This document shows positions 1-7,587 of a stretch of 64,000 nt of DNA, piece after piece; position 1 is the first letter of the stretch, and the number at the start of each line of letters is the position of its first letter. The position numbers and the translations under genes are program-made. The notes below the pieces were generated by a model, which was not told the origin of the DNA, ran no database searches, and worked only from the letters and a program-made list of their open reading frames with translations. Source of the stretch: Candidatus Zipacnadia bacterium (GTDB lineage: Bacteria > Armatimonadota > Zipacnadia > Zipacnadales > UBA5352); the NCBI GenBank assembly GCA_029821735.1, contig JALGSU010000008.1, positions 1 through 64,000 of the forward strand. Reading direction: 5' to 3'.

Positions 1-1
1 T

Positions 2-1381
2 GCGCGAATGACAGACGGTTACTCCGCCCCGGAACTGCGAACAGGACAGCCGCCGACGCCGGCATCGGAAGTCTATTCCGTCGGCGTGATTCTGCACGAG
101 CTGATCACTGGACTGCTGCCGCGTGGCTCTCACAGCTCTCGCGAACGAGCGCGATTTGAGTTCATTGAGCTGGAGGGCTCGCCCGAGGCTCGTAGCGCTG
201 AGGACATCATCACCGAACTGGAGGCGCTATGGCCGGGAGTTATCGAGATCATGAGACGCGCGCTGTCCGAGAAGCCGGCCGATCGCTACCAGCGTGCTGC
301 CCACATGCAGTCGGCGCTTGCGAGCGCTTACCGGGCGGATGTCAGCGGCGAGGGATACGTCGAGGCGGAAGTACGGGAGCGAACCGCTGGCAAGCCAGCG
401 TCTGAAGAGCGCGAGACGGTGCGAGTGGAGGGGCAAATTCAGTTCTGTGAGGCATGTGGGCGCCCGCTCGCCCCGGAGGGGAAGGTCTGTATCGCGTGTG
501 GCGCGCCAGCAGAGCGGAGTTACTTCCAGAGGCACGCCGACCGGTTGATGGTAGAGGGGCGCTTTGCTGATGCCGAAAAGGCTTACGAGATGGCTGTCCG
601 ACGTGCTCCGCTTGACGCGGTTGCGCATCGAGATCTCGGGGACGTATTGGTCATCAACCGAAAGTTCCTCGAAGCCAGGGGGGCTTACCAGGAGGCTCTG
701 CGGCTCGACCCGAGTGACATGCTCGCACGCTACCAGATGGCACGCGTCATGTTGAGCGAGGGTGACGGCCCGCAGGCCATAGTGGCTCTCGGGCGACTGC
801 TTGACGACGACCCGCCCGAAGCGATGCGGCTGTCGGCGCTGACGCAACTTGGGGCGGCGTTCGCCAGCGTCGGGAATCACGACGCGGCGCGCGAGCGGTG
901 GGCCGAGGTACTTGCGCAAGACCAGGGCAACGCCCGTGTACACTACGCGGTCGCCACAACCTATCTCGCCAGTGATGATGAGCAGAACGCACTGGAGCAT
1001 CTGCGGGCGGCGGTCGCCGCCGATCCGGAATACCCAGAGGCAGCGCGTGCGCTCGAGCGCGTTGAGGGGAGGTCGATGGATGCTAACCGGCGGGCCGCAA
1101 GAGAGCGACTCAGCGGGGCTCGGTCGACGCATGGCTCTTCGGTCCCGTGGGAGTCCACGATGCTGACCGAAGCACTGTCCCGGATGGGTGCATCGCTTGG
1201 ACGGGAACACTGGGGGGCGCGCGCGTCACGCTCAACGTGGCAGTGGACGACCGATAGCGGGTGGGAGCAGCTGGCATCGAGCAGTCGCGAATGGGGCGAC
1301 GGTCTGCTTCGGCCGGGGCCGATGGACCGCTCTGTGGAACACAATGAGGATGCTCCGGACGATGAGAAGGTAGACCAGTGA
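2..1381 (+). CDS. Ser/Thr protein kinase with zinc ribbon and TPR repeats (5' end outside window)
   Basis: The reading frame is open from the window edge, so the true start and the ATP-binding lobe lie upstream. Counting from the first in-window ATG (position 8), residues 4-110 are the C-terminal half of a eukaryotic-like (Hanks-type) kinase. The GYSAPE segment matches the APE motif, EVYSVGVILHELITG matches subdomain IX, and the arginine in KPADRYQ matches subdomain XI. A zinc ribbon follows with Cys147, Cys150, Cys161 and Cys164 in two CxxC knuckles. Residues 170-350 contain tandem TPRs, for example the repeat with ALRLDPSDMLARYQMA. The C-terminal 100 residues look low-complexity. No membrane segment is visible in this part, so a cytosolic signalling or scaffold role is likely. 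Its stop overlaps the start of the next gene, so the two are probably translated together. The substrate is unknown. Confidence 0.85.
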   Translation, partial: ARMTDGYSAPELRTGQPPTPASEVYSVGVILHELITGLLPRGSHSSRERARFEFIELEGSPEARSAEDIITELEALWPGVIEIMRRALSEKPADRYQRAAHMQSALASAYRADVSGEGYVEAEVRERTAGKPASEERETVRVEGQIQFCEACGRPLAPEGKVCIACGAPAERSYFQRHADRLMVEGRFADAEKAYEMAVRRAPLDAVAHRDLGDVLVINRKFLEARGAYQEALRLDPSDMLARYQMARVMLSEGDGPQAIVALGRLLDDDPPEAMRLSALTQLGAAFASVGNHDAARERWAEVLAQDQGNARVHYAVATTYLASDDEQNALEHLRAAVAADPEYPEAARALERVEGRSMDANRRAARERLSGARSTHGSSVPWESTMLTEALSRMGASLGREHWGARASRSTWQWTTDSGWEQLASSSREWGDGLLRPGPMDRSVEHNEDAPDDEKVDQ

Positions 1382-2388
1382 AGCGCTTAGGGCGAATACG
1401 CGACGGCCTCGAAGCGCCCGGCTTCGTCCGCTGTCGGTCGACGCTAACTGAAGTGGCGGACGTGGCCTCAGCTACCGACGCGGAGTTGTGGATCGCTCAC
1501 GATGAAGCCCTCGGGCTGCTGTCGGATCATCCCGAAGTGCTCCCCGACGATACCGTTTCCCTGCTTGAAGTGAAGGTCGAACTTGCGCGCCGCACGCTCA
1601 GCGACTGCCGACTGTGCCCGAACGACTGTGGGGCAGACCGGCTGGCAGGAGAGGTGGGCGCGTGCGGCGTCGGGGCTCACGCGCATGTCGCAGCGTCGAT
1701 GGTGCATCTGGGCGAGGTCGGCCATCTGGCGCCTGCGTGGACCATCTTCCTGAGCGGATGTACCATGCGGTGCGCATACTGCAGGAAGTGGGAGTTGGTG
1801 GCGGAGCCTGCGACAGGGCGGAGGCTGGACGCGGAGTGGTTCGCAGGCGCTGCATCGGAGGCGCGTGGTGATGGAGCTCGCACACTCAAGCTGCTTGGAG
1901 GCACTCCGGAGCCCCACGTGTATCATGTGCTGAACGCGCTCAGGGCGACTGCGGAGCCCTTGCCAGTGGTCTGGGAGAGCACGATGTTCATGAGCCCACA
2001 GTGTCTGCGCCTGGTGGAAGGCGTGGTCGATCTGTTCGTCGCGAACGTGCGGTACGGCAATGACGAGTGCGCTAGGGAATTGTCCGGAGTGGACGCCTAT
2101 GTAGAGCCGGCCTTGGCTGCGCTGCGTAACGTGATGCAATGGACGGACGTGACGACCAGACACCTGGTCCTGCCGGGCCATATCGACTGCTGCACGAGGC
2201 CACTTGCGGAGATGCTCGAGCAGGTTGCTCCCAAGATTGAGATGACACTGCAGCTTCAGTACGTGCCGTTCTGGCGTGCGGTCGAGTACCCGCCGCTGGA
2301 TCGCCGGCTGACCGATGAGGAGCGTAGGGCTGCCGTCGGGGCAGTCAGCGCGGTCAAGCGGAAGTGGTGTGTAGTGGACTTGGCCTAG
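1378..2388 (+). CDS. radical SAM protein, PflX/PflA-activase-like
   Basis: This 336-residue protein carries the radical SAM [4Fe-4S] motif CTMRCAYC at Cys128, Cys132 and Cys135. An upstream four-cysteine cluster (Cys77, Cys80, Cys84, Cys96; CRLCPNDC followed by GACG) is typical of the COG1313 family, homologues of pyruvate formate-lyase activating enzymes. It probably generates a 5'-deoxyadenosyl radical, but the substrate of this family is not established. The start is GTG inside the GTGA that ends the kinase gene, which suggests translational coupling. The stop codon overlaps the stop of the convergent methyltransferase within CTAG at 2385-2388. No glycyl-radical enzyme lies next to it, so a PFL-activating role has no context support. 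Confidence 0.85.
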   Translation: MKRLGRIRDGLEAPGFVRCRSTLTEVADVASATDAELWIAHDEALGLLSDHPEVLPDDTVSLLEVKVELARRTLSDCRLCPNDCGADRLAGEVGACGVGAHAHVAASMVHLGEVGHLAPAWTIFLSGCTMRCAYCRKWELVAEPATGRRLDAEWFAGAASEARGDGARTLKLLGGTPEPHVYHVLNALRATAEPLPVVWESTMFMSPQCLRLVEGVVDLFVANVRYGNDECARELSGVDAYVEPALAALRNVMQWTDVTTRHLVLPGHIDCCTRPLAEMLEQVAPKIEMTLQLQYVPFWRAVEYPPLDRRLTDEERRAAVGAVSAVKRKWCVVDLA

Positions 2389-3167
2389 TCCTCTGGCTTG
2401 ATGGCCTTGACTGAGAGTGCATGGGGGAAGAGGCGGAACTTACTCATTCTCGGCTCAGTCGCCACGGCCGCATCAGGTGCTGCGGGTTCATCCATTCGCA
2501 CCTGAGTAAAGCCAGCGTCAGTGAGGGTGTTGACGTAGGCCGCGATAGTGCGGTGGAAATAGAGCCCTTGGAAGGGCTCGTCCTCAACGGTATCCGGTGC
2601 GGCAGCGAACCGCCAACGATCAGATATTTGTCGCTGGTCCAGGTACGTGCCCACGGTGATTCCCGTCACCGCGCCGGCTTCATCGCGGTGCCACTTATGG
2701 ATGTCGTGGGCGAAGCACGGGTGGATGACGATGTAGGCGAAGATGCCGCCGGGCTTGAGGACCCGGAAGCCCTCCGCCACAGCCCTCGCGTAGTCGGCGC
2801 AGTCCATCATTACCATGGTCGAGAGCACAGCGTCGAAAGTTGCGTCCGCGAACCAGGGCATGTCCGCGATCGAGGCTACTTCGTAGCGGATGCCCAGTGG
2901 GCCGCGCTCCTCAGCATCACGCGCCTCCTCGATCATCTTCGGCGACAGGTCCACGCCGACCACACGCATCCCTCGGCGGACCATCTCCCGAGTGGTCGTC
3001 CCCGCGCCGCAGCCCGCGTCCAGAACCAACTTGCCTGTCAGCTCTCCGACGAACCGGAAGAAAGTCGGGTTGTGGTACAAGTCCCGCGTTACGTCGTAGC
3101 CCGCCGCCTGGTGTCGGGCCCAGACCTGCGCGTTCCCGTCCCAGACACGCCGCACCTCGTCGTCCAA
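2385..3167 (-). CDS. class I SAM-dependent methyltransferase
   Basis: This 260-residue protein has a Methyltransf_11/25 fold. Motif I is LVLDAGCGAGTTTRE near residues 47-61, the acidic end of strand 2 is VVGVDLSPKMIEEA, and motif III-like RVLKPGGIF sits near residue 145. These bind S-adenosylmethionine; the methyl acceptor cannot be read from the sequence. The start is TTG, supported by a GGGAG Shine-Dalgarno element about 8 bases upstream on the minus strand. It is the last gene of the minus-strand cluster beginning at 9974, separated from the upstream gene remnant by only 15 bases, so it may modify a product of that cluster. Ubiquinone or menaquinone methylation is possible but has no specific support. 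Confidence 0.85.
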   Translation of the reverse strand: MDDEVRRVWDGNAQVWARHQAAGYDVTRDLYHNPTFFRFVGELTGKLVLDAGCGAGTTTREMVRRGMRVVGVDLSPKMIEEARDAEERGPLGIRYEVASIADMPWFADATFDAVLSTMVMMDCADYARAVAEGFRVLKPGGIFAYIVIHPCFAHDIHKWHRDEAGAVTGITVGTYLDQRQISDRWRFAAAPDTVEDEPFQGLYFHRTIAAYVNTLTDAGFTQVRMDEPAAPDAAVATEPRMSKFRLFPHALSVKAIKPED

Positions 3168-3182
3168 CCCTCAACTCTCCCT

Positions 3183-3529
3183 TTACAGCTTGCGCAGCAG
3201 CGCTACTGAACGCTCTGTGATGATGTCGCCGGCCTCGGAAACGAGTCGGCTGGTCCAGCAGGTGCGGTGAGTGTCGTAGCCGCGATACAGATGTTCCCGG
3301 CGGGCACGCCACACGCGAGCTCCGCGCGCTCACGCATGAGCAGCACGAGCGCGCGGTCCAGGAAGGTCGCGTCCACCGAGACGAGCGCGGCCTGTGAATC
3401 GCCACATGTCATGCATACTGCATGGCATGAGAGGTCCAGACCGGGGACGCGCTCGAGGCTGCCGCCGTAGTAATGCGGCAGCCCCGAGTCAGGCGTGATG
3501 TCAGCTGAGGCGGCTCCGACTTGGAGCAC
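3183..3529 (-). pseudogene. remnant of neutral ceramidase-like protein (internal deletion plus frame change)
   Basis: The N-terminal 95 residues start with GTG and LQVGAASADITP, the typical opening of the neutral/alkaline non-lysosomal ceramidase family, whose members usually exceed 400 residues. They continue through ALVSVDATFLDRALV to IAATTLTAP, near where the family has its IAATHTH segment. The frame then runs to a stop at 3203. In another frame the following bases encode EAGDIITERSVALLRKL and a stop at 3183, which resembles the C-terminal helix of the same family. The middle of the gene, including most catalytic residues, therefore appears deleted and the two ends left out of frame. A GAGGAG Shine-Dalgarno site precedes the GTG. 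An assembly collapse is an alternative explanation. The intact gene would have fitted the surrounding amide/amino-group chemistry. Confidence 0.7.
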
Positions 3530-3535
3530 CTGGCG

Positions 3536-4732
3536 TTACTCCTCGCGGACGCGCTCGACGCTTTCCCAGAGCGCTGCGCAGATGTATTCGTTGTCCGAGC
3601 TGCTCATGAGCGGGTGAATGGGTACGCACATGATACGCTCACCGAGAGCATCAGCCTTGGGCGTCTTCGTGGTGTCAGTCACCTTCTGCAGCCACGGCCG
3701 GCTCTTGTAGCACGGCGGGTTGGCGACAACGCACGGGATACCGAATTCCTCGTCCATGAGCTGCATGACGCGGTTGCGCTTCTCGCCAGCCCAGTCCTCG
3801 GGCACCAGTGTGGTGTAGAGGTAGTATGTGTGCCAGGTGTCCTCGGGCTCATAGGGGGTGGTGATCTCCTCGAGACCGGCGAGGAGCGCGTTGCGCTCGT
3901 AAGCGATCACGCGGCGGGACTCCAGCATCCCCTCGAGCTTCTCAAGCTGGCAGAGGCCGACGGCGGCCTGCACGTTGGTCATCTTGTAGTTGCTGCCCCA
4001 CTCTTCGCCACCGAACTGCCGGAAGCCCCGCAACCGCTTCTCCTGGCTCGGGTCGGTGGTGATCAGCGCGCCGCCCTCGCCGAGGGTCGTCATGTTCTTC
4101 ATCGTGTGGAAGCTGAAGGTGGTCATCCAAGCGCGGGAGCCGACCTTCTGACCCCGGTAGCCAGCGCCCAGCGATCGGGCAGTGTCGCCGACGACTTTCA
4201 GCGGCCCGTGCTTGGGGTGCGGGTACTTCTCGGCGAGTTCGAGATAGTCGTCCACCGGAGCAGCCATGCCGTTCATGTGCACGGGGTAGATGCAGCGCGT
4301 GTTCTTGGTGATGCGGGCCTCGATGTCGGCCGGGTCGGCCTGGAAGGTCCGCTCATCCACCTCGCACCAGATGACCGTCGCGCCCTGACCTGCCGCCGAG
4401 AGTCCGCAGGCCGGGAAGTTGATGGCGGGGACGATGACCTCGTCGCCGGGCTCGAGGTCGAGGGCCATCATGGCCATATCCTGAGCCGTGCCAGCGCCGT
4501 TGCAGACGACGCATACCGGTGCGCCGATGTATTCGGCGAACTTCTCCTCGAACTCGACGACCGTCGCGTTTCCAGAACCGAAGCCGATGTGCGGGTGATT
4601 GCTGGCCACCATCTCGCGGTGCACGGCTTCGAACTCCGCCTCATCATAGTACGAGCCCATCGCGGGCTCGCTGGCCCACGGGATCTCGGGCTTCTGCGTG
4701 GCGATGATCTCTTTACGGCGGTCAGCATTCAT
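3536..4732 (-). CDS. DegT/DnrJ/EryC1/StrS family aminotransferase
   Basis: A 398-residue fold-type I PLP enzyme of the sugar aminotransferase family. Lys212 in SFHTMKNMTTLGEGG is the expected Schiff-base lysine. Asp183 in VGDTARSLGA replaces the usual EDxAQ context but keeps the aspartate that would contact the pyridine nitrogen. The family transfers an amino group from glutamate or glutamine to keto-sugars or keto-inositols. It starts at an ATG and is followed after 6 bases by the ceramidase-like remnant. It shares the cluster with a second DegT enzyme at 6320-7561, from which it differs clearly (VHMNG against IHLFG in the same region), so the two probably act on different keto substrates or in opposite directions. 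Confidence 0.88.
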   Translation of the reverse strand: MNADRRKEIIATQKPEIPWASEPAMGSYYDEAEFEAVHREMVASNHPHIGFGSGNATVVEFEEKFAEYIGAPVCVVCNGAGTAQDMAMMALDLEPGDEVIVPAINFPACGLSAAGQGATVIWCEVDERTFQADPADIEARITKNTRCIYPVHMNGMAAPVDDYLELAEKYPHPKHGPLKVVGDTARSLGAGYRGQKVGSRAWMTTFSFHTMKNMTTLGEGGALITTDPSQEKRLRGFRQFGGEEWGSNYKMTNVQAAVGLCQLEKLEGMLESRRVIAYERNALLAGLEEITTPYEPEDTWHTYYLYTTLVPEDWAGEKRNRVMQLMDEEFGIPCVVANPPCYKSRPWLQKVTDTTKTPKADALGERIMCVPIHPLMSSSDNEYICAALWESVERVREE

Positions 4733-4776
4733 GGCATTGCCTCCAGTGTATGATGGCCGGCTCAGCGCCGGGCCGG

Positions 4777-5583
4777 TCAGTCGGGTACCCGAACGTCATC
4801 GAGCAAGCGGGTCATGTTGCCCCCGAGGATCATTGCGACGTCATCAGCGCCGCGGCCCCACGTGCCTACCCAGTTGATGTCCTGGCTCAGCGCGGCGCGG
4901 TTGTCGTGGCTCCATGGGTAGTCGAGGCCGTAGATAATCTGCTCCACACCGACCGTGCGCAGCAGCAGCCAGAGGTTGTCGTCAGTGATGCGGTAGCGCT
5001 CGGATCGGCCGGACATCTGCGTGAGACCACAGTGGGCGTTGCGATTGTTGTGCAGCACCGCAAGCGCCTGGCTGAAGAACGGTGTGCAGCCCATGTGATC
5101 CATGATAACGCGAGCGTCCGGGTAGTTCTGGCAGATGTCATCGAGCAATATGGGCTGGTAGCGTTGCAGATACCAGCCATGCACGCCTGTGTGGATGTGC
5201 ACCGGCAGGCGCATCTCGTTGACTGCTTCCCAGTAGCCCGCGCACGCGGGATCGTCAATCGCGGTCTGCATGACGGGGGGATGATACTTCGCGCCGCGCA
5301 TGCCCCGCCCGACCAGCTCGCGGAGGCGATCGCCAGCGCCGTCGCTCTTTGGGTCGACGGTCGCGAAACCGATCAGCTCAGGATGAGCTTCCATGGCGCC
5401 CAGGAGCCACTCGTTCGCGTCGATCGCAGCGTCAGTCTGCGGGCGGAAAGGCGCGAAGCAGACCGCGCGTTCGACGCCGAGAGTGCCCATGATACCCAGC
5501 AGCACGGGTATCGTCCCGGCTTCAGAATTGACCTGGTCCTCGCCGAACGGCTCAGCTTGAACATGGCAATGGCTGATGAGCAT
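4777..5583 (-). CDS. amidohydrolase family 2 (metal-dependent TIM-barrel hydrolase or decarboxylase)
   Basis: This 268-residue protein matches Amidohydro_2. It has an HCH metal motif at residues 5-7, HIH at about 129-131, a histidine in MDHMG and an aspartate (about residue 221) in YGLDYPWS. These supply the usual metal-binding and catalytic residues. The family includes 2-pyrone-4,6-dicarboxylate hydrolase-like and 2-amino-3-carboxymuconate semialdehyde decarboxylase-like enzymes; the substrate here is unknown. I place the start at the ATG at 5583 because GAGGGAG lies 7 bases upstream; an ATG five codons earlier (5598) is possible. The gene lies between the PIG-L-like gene and an aminotransferase on the same strand with short spacing, consistent with one operon. 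Confidence 0.85.
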   Translation of the reverse strand: MLISHCHVQAEPFGEDQVNSEAGTIPVLLGIMGTLGVERAVCFAPFRPQTDAAIDANEWLLGAMEAHPELIGFATVDPKSDGAGDRLRELVGRGMRGAKYHPPVMQTAIDDPACAGYWEAVNEMRLPVHIHTGVHGWYLQRYQPILLDDICQNYPDARVIMDHMGCTPFFSQALAVLHNNRNAHCGLTQMSGRSERYRITDDNLWLLLRTVGVEQIIYGLDYPWSHDNRAALSQDINWVGTWGRGADDVAMILGGNMTRLLDDVRVPD

Positions 5584-5605
5584 GCTTGTCTCCCTCATGG
5601 CGGGC

Positions 5606-6307
5606 CTATTCCGGAAAGGCGTCGAGTGTCTTTTCGCAGTAGTAGCATGAACGATAGGCCTGGACAGTTCCCTCGGGCCCGGCGCGGCGCTGGTAATTGA
5701 CGCCTAACTTCAGGCTCCCACCGGGCGCCGGCAGAGCACCGTGCACGCCCTCCAAGAGGCGGTGGTATGCCATGGTCTCGTGTGATTGGCGCACGATGTC
5801 CTCGACTCCGCTGACGTCAATGAAGATATCCCCCGGTGTGCCATCGCCGAGGAAGTAGACATCGTTGACGAAGAACGGCTCGCCCGCGATGCCCGGGAGC
5901 ACGCGGGCGGCGGCGTCCCGGGCATAGTAGACGACCTGATGGCAGTTGGCGTGATCTCGGTGCGGCTGCTCATACATGGATTCGGCGGGCATCGTGACAG
6001 CGATGTCCGGGCGCAGACGTCGGAGCAGTTCTGCCACCGCTGAGATGGCCGCCCAGTCGGGCTCCCATGCGCCGCTCGCCGCGAAATCCATCACCTCGAA
6101 CGCGCAGCCGAGGATCTCCGCCCCCCGAGTGCAGTTGTCCATGTGCTCGGTCCAGTAGTCGGAGTCAGCCTTCCACGCGGCGCTGCACATCGCGACCATG
6201 GTGGCGCGGCCACCGCGCTGGACATGCTTTGCCACCGTTGCGGCACATGACCAACATTCGCCCGTGTGGGGCATGATGACCAGCAGATGGCGGCTCTCAT
6301 CACTCAT
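5606..6307 (-). CDS. PIG-L/LmbE-like deacetylase with altered first metal motif
   Basis: A 233-residue protein with the PIG-L (LmbE, MshB/BshB) Rossmann-like fold. The family opens with AHPDDE, which binds zinc and supplies the catalytic base. Here the matching segment reads MPHTGE (residues 12-17), keeping His and Glu but losing both aspartates. The second motif HRDH (residues 116-119) is intact. Known members remove N-acetyl groups from GlcNAc-linked molecules such as mycothiol and bacillithiol precursors or GPI. Loss of the presumed base aspartate suggests altered catalysis or a different substrate. The ATG start has a GGGAG site upstream. The neighbours are two aminotransferases and an amidohydrolase, which supports an amino-sugar pathway. 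Confidence 0.8.
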   Translation of the reverse strand: MSDESRHLLVIMPHTGECWSCAATVAKHVQRGGRATMVAMCSAAWKADSDYWTEHMDNCTRGAEILGCAFEVMDFAASGAWEPDWAAISAVAELLRRLRPDIAVTMPAESMYEQPHRDHANCHQVVYYARDAAARVLPGIAGEPFFVNDVYFLGDGTPGDIFIDVSGVEDIVRQSHETMAYHRLLEGVHGALPAPGGSLKLGVNYQRRAGPEGTVQAYRSCYYCEKTLDAFPE

Positions 6308-6319
6308 GCGGGCTCCCTG

Positions 6320-7561
6320 CTACTGATTGAGGTTCTCGCTGACTTTGCGAATCGCGGCGGCGACTTCCTCAGAGTGCTCCTCGGCCCAGAACTGCGTGGG
6401 CCGGGTGGGCATGACCAGACGGTCGATGATGCCCTGAGTGATCGGGCACGTGTTCTCGTCATAGGTGATCGGGTTTGCGTTCGGGTGATCGAACGGGTGG
6501 TGCGAGTCGCCGTACAGCTTCTGGTTGCGCACCGCATCGTGGCAGAGGAAGATAGGCTGGCCTATGTAGTGAGCCCCACACCCAACGCCTTCCGCGCCGA
6601 GAGCCTGCGCGAACTCGTCAGCGGTGAAGGGCGCGTCCTCTTCGACCAGCATTCCATACTGCCAGTAGGTGTGCTTGCATCCGTCAAGCAGCTTCTGCGG
6701 ATGGACCCACGGGTTGCCTTCGAGCAGAGCGCTGATCTGATCGCCCCGGGCGCGTCGGAGCTCGGTGAACTCCGGGAGCTTGCGGGTCTGAGCCAGTGCG
6801 ACTGCACCGGACAGGTCATTCATGCGATAGTTCGGGCCGAACACCTCATACTTGCGGGGGCCGTAAACATCGCGGTGCCAACCTTTGTCCATGAACAGCT
6901 TGCCGCGCAGGGCGAGGTCGTCGTCGCTGGTGATGGTGATGCCACCGTCGCCGCAGGTGATGTGCTTGGATTGCTGCAGGCTGAAGCAACCGATGTCACC
7001 CATCGTGCCGACAAGGTTGCCCTTGTATTCCGACATGTGAGCCTGCGAGCAGTCCTCGATGACAAGGAGATCGTGGGCCGTCGCGAGTTCCATGATCGGG
7101 TCCATGTCACAGGGATTGCCGAACAGGTGGATGGCCATGATCGCCTTGGTCTTGTCCGTAATCTTCGCCTCAATCTCAGCCGGACCCGGGTTGAGAGTCT
7201 CGGGATCGGCCTCGGCGAAGACAGGGATGGCGCCTTGCATGAGAATCGGGACGACACTCCCGATGTCAGTGATGCAGCCAAGGATTATCTCATCGCCGGG
7301 CGTCGGGTTGACCATGCCCACCGCAACGTGCAGGCAGGCCGTCCCTGAGGTGCTGGCAATCGCGTGCCCGGCTCCATGAAGTGCTGCGAACTCCTCCTCG
7401 AAGGCGACGACCTTCGTGCCTCCCCAGCGGTTCATCTGCCCCGAGTCGATCACGTCAACAAGTTCCTTGAGTTCCTCTTTGCCCACCTTCCCTGCCTCGC
7501 CGGGGAAGGGGCCGGTGCGAACTGGTATGCCTCCGTTGATGGCAAGCTGATCTGCGGACAC
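6320..7561 (-). CDS. DegT/DnrJ/EryC1/StrS family aminotransferase
   Basis: This 413-residue PLP enzyme opens with LAINGGIPVRTGPFP, a start typical of the StsC-like (scyllo-inosose aminotransferase) branch. The PLP aspartate is Asp170 in IEDCSQAH, and the Schiff-base lysine is Lys199 in QQSKHITCGDGG. The start is GTG with AGGAGG eight bases upstream. It is more similar to the third DegT protein at 59153-60412 (same Asp170 and Lys199 positions) than to its cluster partner at 3536-4732. It probably aminates a keto-sugar or keto-inositol, or runs in the catabolic direction. It lies 12 bases before the PIG-L-like gene. Confidence 0.88.
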   Translation of the reverse strand: MSADQLAINGGIPVRTGPFPGEAGKVGKEELKELVDVIDSGQMNRWGGTKVVAFEEEFAALHGAGHAIASTSGTACLHVAVGMVNPTPGDEIILGCITDIGSVVPILMQGAIPVFAEADPETLNPGPAEIEAKITDKTKAIMAIHLFGNPCDMDPIMELATAHDLLVIEDCSQAHMSEYKGNLVGTMGDIGCFSLQQSKHITCGDGGITITSDDDLALRGKLFMDKGWHRDVYGPRKYEVFGPNYRMNDLSGAVALAQTRKLPEFTELRRARGDQISALLEGNPWVHPQKLLDGCKHTYWQYGMLVEEDAPFTADEFAQALGAEGVGCGAHYIGQPIFLCHDAVRNQKLYGDSHHPFDHPNANPITYDENTCPITQGIIDRLVMPTRPTQFWAEEHSEEVAAAIRKVSENLNQ

Positions 7562-7587
7562 GTCAAACGCCTCCTGTCAGTTGGTTG

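Noticed and set aside
227-1210. Long minus-strand ORF (327 codons) opposite the kinase
   Set aside because: It is antisense to a well-supported kinase/TPR gene, has no domain signal and an arginine/proline-rich composition typical of GC-rich shadow frames.
3521-4753. Plus-strand ORF (410 codons) opposite the DegT aminotransferase
   Set aside because: It mirrors the aminotransferase codon by codon, and shows no independent motif or Shine-Dalgarno site.
6266-7348. Plus-strand ORF (360 codons) opposite the second DegT gene
   Set aside because: Antisense shadow; no family features.
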